The notes under the pieces were generated by a model. It saw only the letters and a program-made list of their open reading frames with translations, did no database searches and was not told where the DNA came from. The translations under genes and the position numbers were made by a program. From VBAS01 sp964444975 (lineage in GTDB: Bacteria > Bacteroidota > Bacteroidia > Chitinophagales > Chitinophagaceae), in the NCBI GenBank assembly GCA_964444975.1, contig CAYUJD010000088.1, forward strand, positions 1-15,925: a stretch of 15,925 bases of DNA. Reading direction: 5' to 3'. Numbering within the stretch: position 1 is the first letter of the stretch; every line of letters begins with the position of its first letter. Below, one piece after another: positions 14,930-15,925 of this stretch.

Positions 14930-15925
14930 ATGAGCGACCGGCTTTCCATTGCACAAGTGGAAATTTATAAACTGCGTATCCCGCTGATTGAACCCTTTAT
15001 TACTTCACTGGCTTACGAAACCCATGTGGAGAATGTGATTGTAGTAATAAGAACCAACGAGGGCATTACCGGCTTTGGTGAAAGCAGTCCATACATGCCG
15101 GTGAACGGGGAAAGTATGGACACCTGCTTCATCGTTGGCCAGTACTTTGGCAAAATGCTGAAAGGAAAAAATCCATTGAAGATGGAAGAACATGTGGCCG
15201 CTATGGATAAGCTGATTTATGCCAACAACAGTATTAAAAGCGCTTTTGATATAGCGCTGCACGACATCATCGGCCAGTACAAAGGCGTGCCGCTGTACAA
15301 ACTGTACAAAGGAAAAAACAATAAAGAACTTGTGACGGATTACACCGTGAGTCTTGACGGTGCAGAAAAGATGGCGGCCGATGCGCTGAAAATAAAAAAA
15401 GCCGGTTACCCGGCCATCAAGGTAAAACTGGGTGAATCGAAGAAAAAAGATGTGGAGCGGATACGCATGATACGGGATGCAGCAGGCTTCGGCATTCCGC
15501 TGCGTATTGATGCCAACCAGGGCTGGGGTGTAAAAGAAGCGATTGACACGCTGAATGCACTTGATGCTTACAATATTGAGCTTTGCGAGGAGCCGATTGC
15601 CAAATGGAATTTTATGCGGCTGCGCAAAGTAAAAAAGAAAAGCCCCATACCCATCATGGCCGACGAAAGCTGCGGCGATGCGCATGATGCGGAGCGGCTG
15701 CTGAAACTGAAAGCCTGCGATCTGTTTAATATTAAAGTGGGAAAAGCCGGCGGTGTGTACCGGGCCTGGGAAATAATAAAGCTGGCCGATAAAGCCGGTA
15801 TGCAGATGCAGCTCGGCGCCTTTATGGAATCAAGGCTGGGCATGACGGCATCGGCACATCTTGCCCTCTGCAGCAATAATATTATTTACTGCGATTTTGA
15901 TACACCGCTGATGCATGCCGAAGAC
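14930..15925 (+). CDS. Dipeptide epimerase (enolase superfamily), truncated at window edge
   Basis: 332 residues are visible and the frame is open to the last base; the family is usually about 350-370 residues, so little is missing. Such enzymes epimerise dipeptides such as L-Ala-D/L-Glu, for example in murein-peptide recycling. Seen: the catalytic KxK (K164, K166 in AIKVKLG), metal ligands D194 (RIDANQGW), E220 (CEEP) and D245 (MADES), the second catalytic lysine K269 (NIKVGKAGG), and the D-x-D pair D322/D324 that binds the dipeptide amino group. These positions run within a few residues of the numbering in the Bacillus subtilis enzyme as I recall it. The start is ATG 14930. The exact dipeptide cannot be read; a muconate-cycloisomerase or o-succinylbenzoate-synthase role is less likely given the DxD. 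The protein has no signal peptide and should be cytoplasmic. Confidence 0.92.
   Translation, partial: MSDRLSIAQVEIYKLRIPLIEPFITSLAYETHVENVIVVIRTNEGITGFGESSPYMPVNGESMDTCFIVGQYFGKMLKGKNPLKMEEHVAAMDKLIYANNSIKSAFDIALHDIIGQYKGVPLYKLYKGKNNKELVTDYTVSLDGAEKMAADALKIKKAGYPAIKVKLGESKKKDVERIRMIRDAAGFGIPLRIDANQGWGVKEAIDTLNALDAYNIELCEEPIAKWNFMRLRKVKKKSPIPIMADESCGDAHDAERLLKLKACDLFNIKVGKAGGVYRAWEIIKLADKAGMQMQLGAFMESRLGMTASAHLALCSNNIIYCDFDTPLMHAED

Noticed and set aside
15005..15685. A 226-codon minus-strand open frame at the right end
   Set aside because: It is antisense to the dipeptide epimerase, whose catalytic residues are all intact on the plus strand.
1..15925. CRISPR array, tRNA, rRNA, integrase, transposase or known defence genes
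   Set aside because: I looked for regularly spaced repeats, cloverleaf ends and the relevant protein motifs on both strands and saw none; all larger frames are explained by the listed genes.

Overview
The window looks like an ordinary chromosomal stretch from a member of the Bacteroidota, probably Chitinophagia or Chitinophagaceae. Direct signs are a protein ending in a type IX secretion (T9SS) sorting domain, an S46 dipeptidyl peptidase, Tat-exported Gfo/Idh/MocA and Hyi-like sugar enzymes, an Obg GTPase without a C-terminal extension, start codons with A-rich leaders instead of clear Shine-Dalgarno sequences, and promoter-like TAnnTTTG elements. The family-level placement is inference.

Layout, left to right. 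(1) 92-1030, minus strand: a Tat-signal hydroxypyruvate-isomerase-like TIM barrel, divergent from apbE (1072-2052), a secreted flavin transferase. (2) 2053-2241: a non-coding gap holding a dispersed repeat that appears to be split by a 38-bp palindrome. (3) 2254-6413: five tightly spaced plus-strand genes that could be one operon: an FGE-sulfatase-fold lipid- or sugar-neighbourhood protein of unknown role, a Tat-exported Gfo/Idh/MocA oxidoreductase, and a paaG-paaI-paaY set (crotonase isomerase, hotdog thioesterase, hexapeptide thioesterase/gamma-carbonic-anhydrase fold). (4) 6496-7740: a T9SS cargo protein, closed by a strong intrinsic terminator. (5) 7993-8985: obg, behind a second copy of the dispersed repeat and a good promoter. 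(6) 9049-11475: a large membrane protein with a C-terminal patatin-like hydrolase domain. (7) 11554-11874, minus: a YbjQ-family protein. (8) 11977-14142: an S46 dipeptidyl peptidase of DPP7 type, closed by a terminator with a UNCG-type loop. (9) 14235-14918 and 14930 to the right edge: an outer-membrane-barrel-like protein followed 11 bp later by a dipeptide epimerase that runs off the window.

Working together: the S46 peptidase releases dipeptides in the periplasm and the neighbouring epimerase acts on dipeptides, so the right end may be a peptide or murein-peptide use region. The paa genes handle the CoA-thioester side of phenylacetate breakdown, but the oxygenase and ring-opening genes are not in the window. 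No CRISPR array, tRNA, rRNA, integrase or transposase was seen, and no convincing new defence or mobile system. The most unusual items are the patatin-membrane fusion and the palindrome-interrupted repeat.
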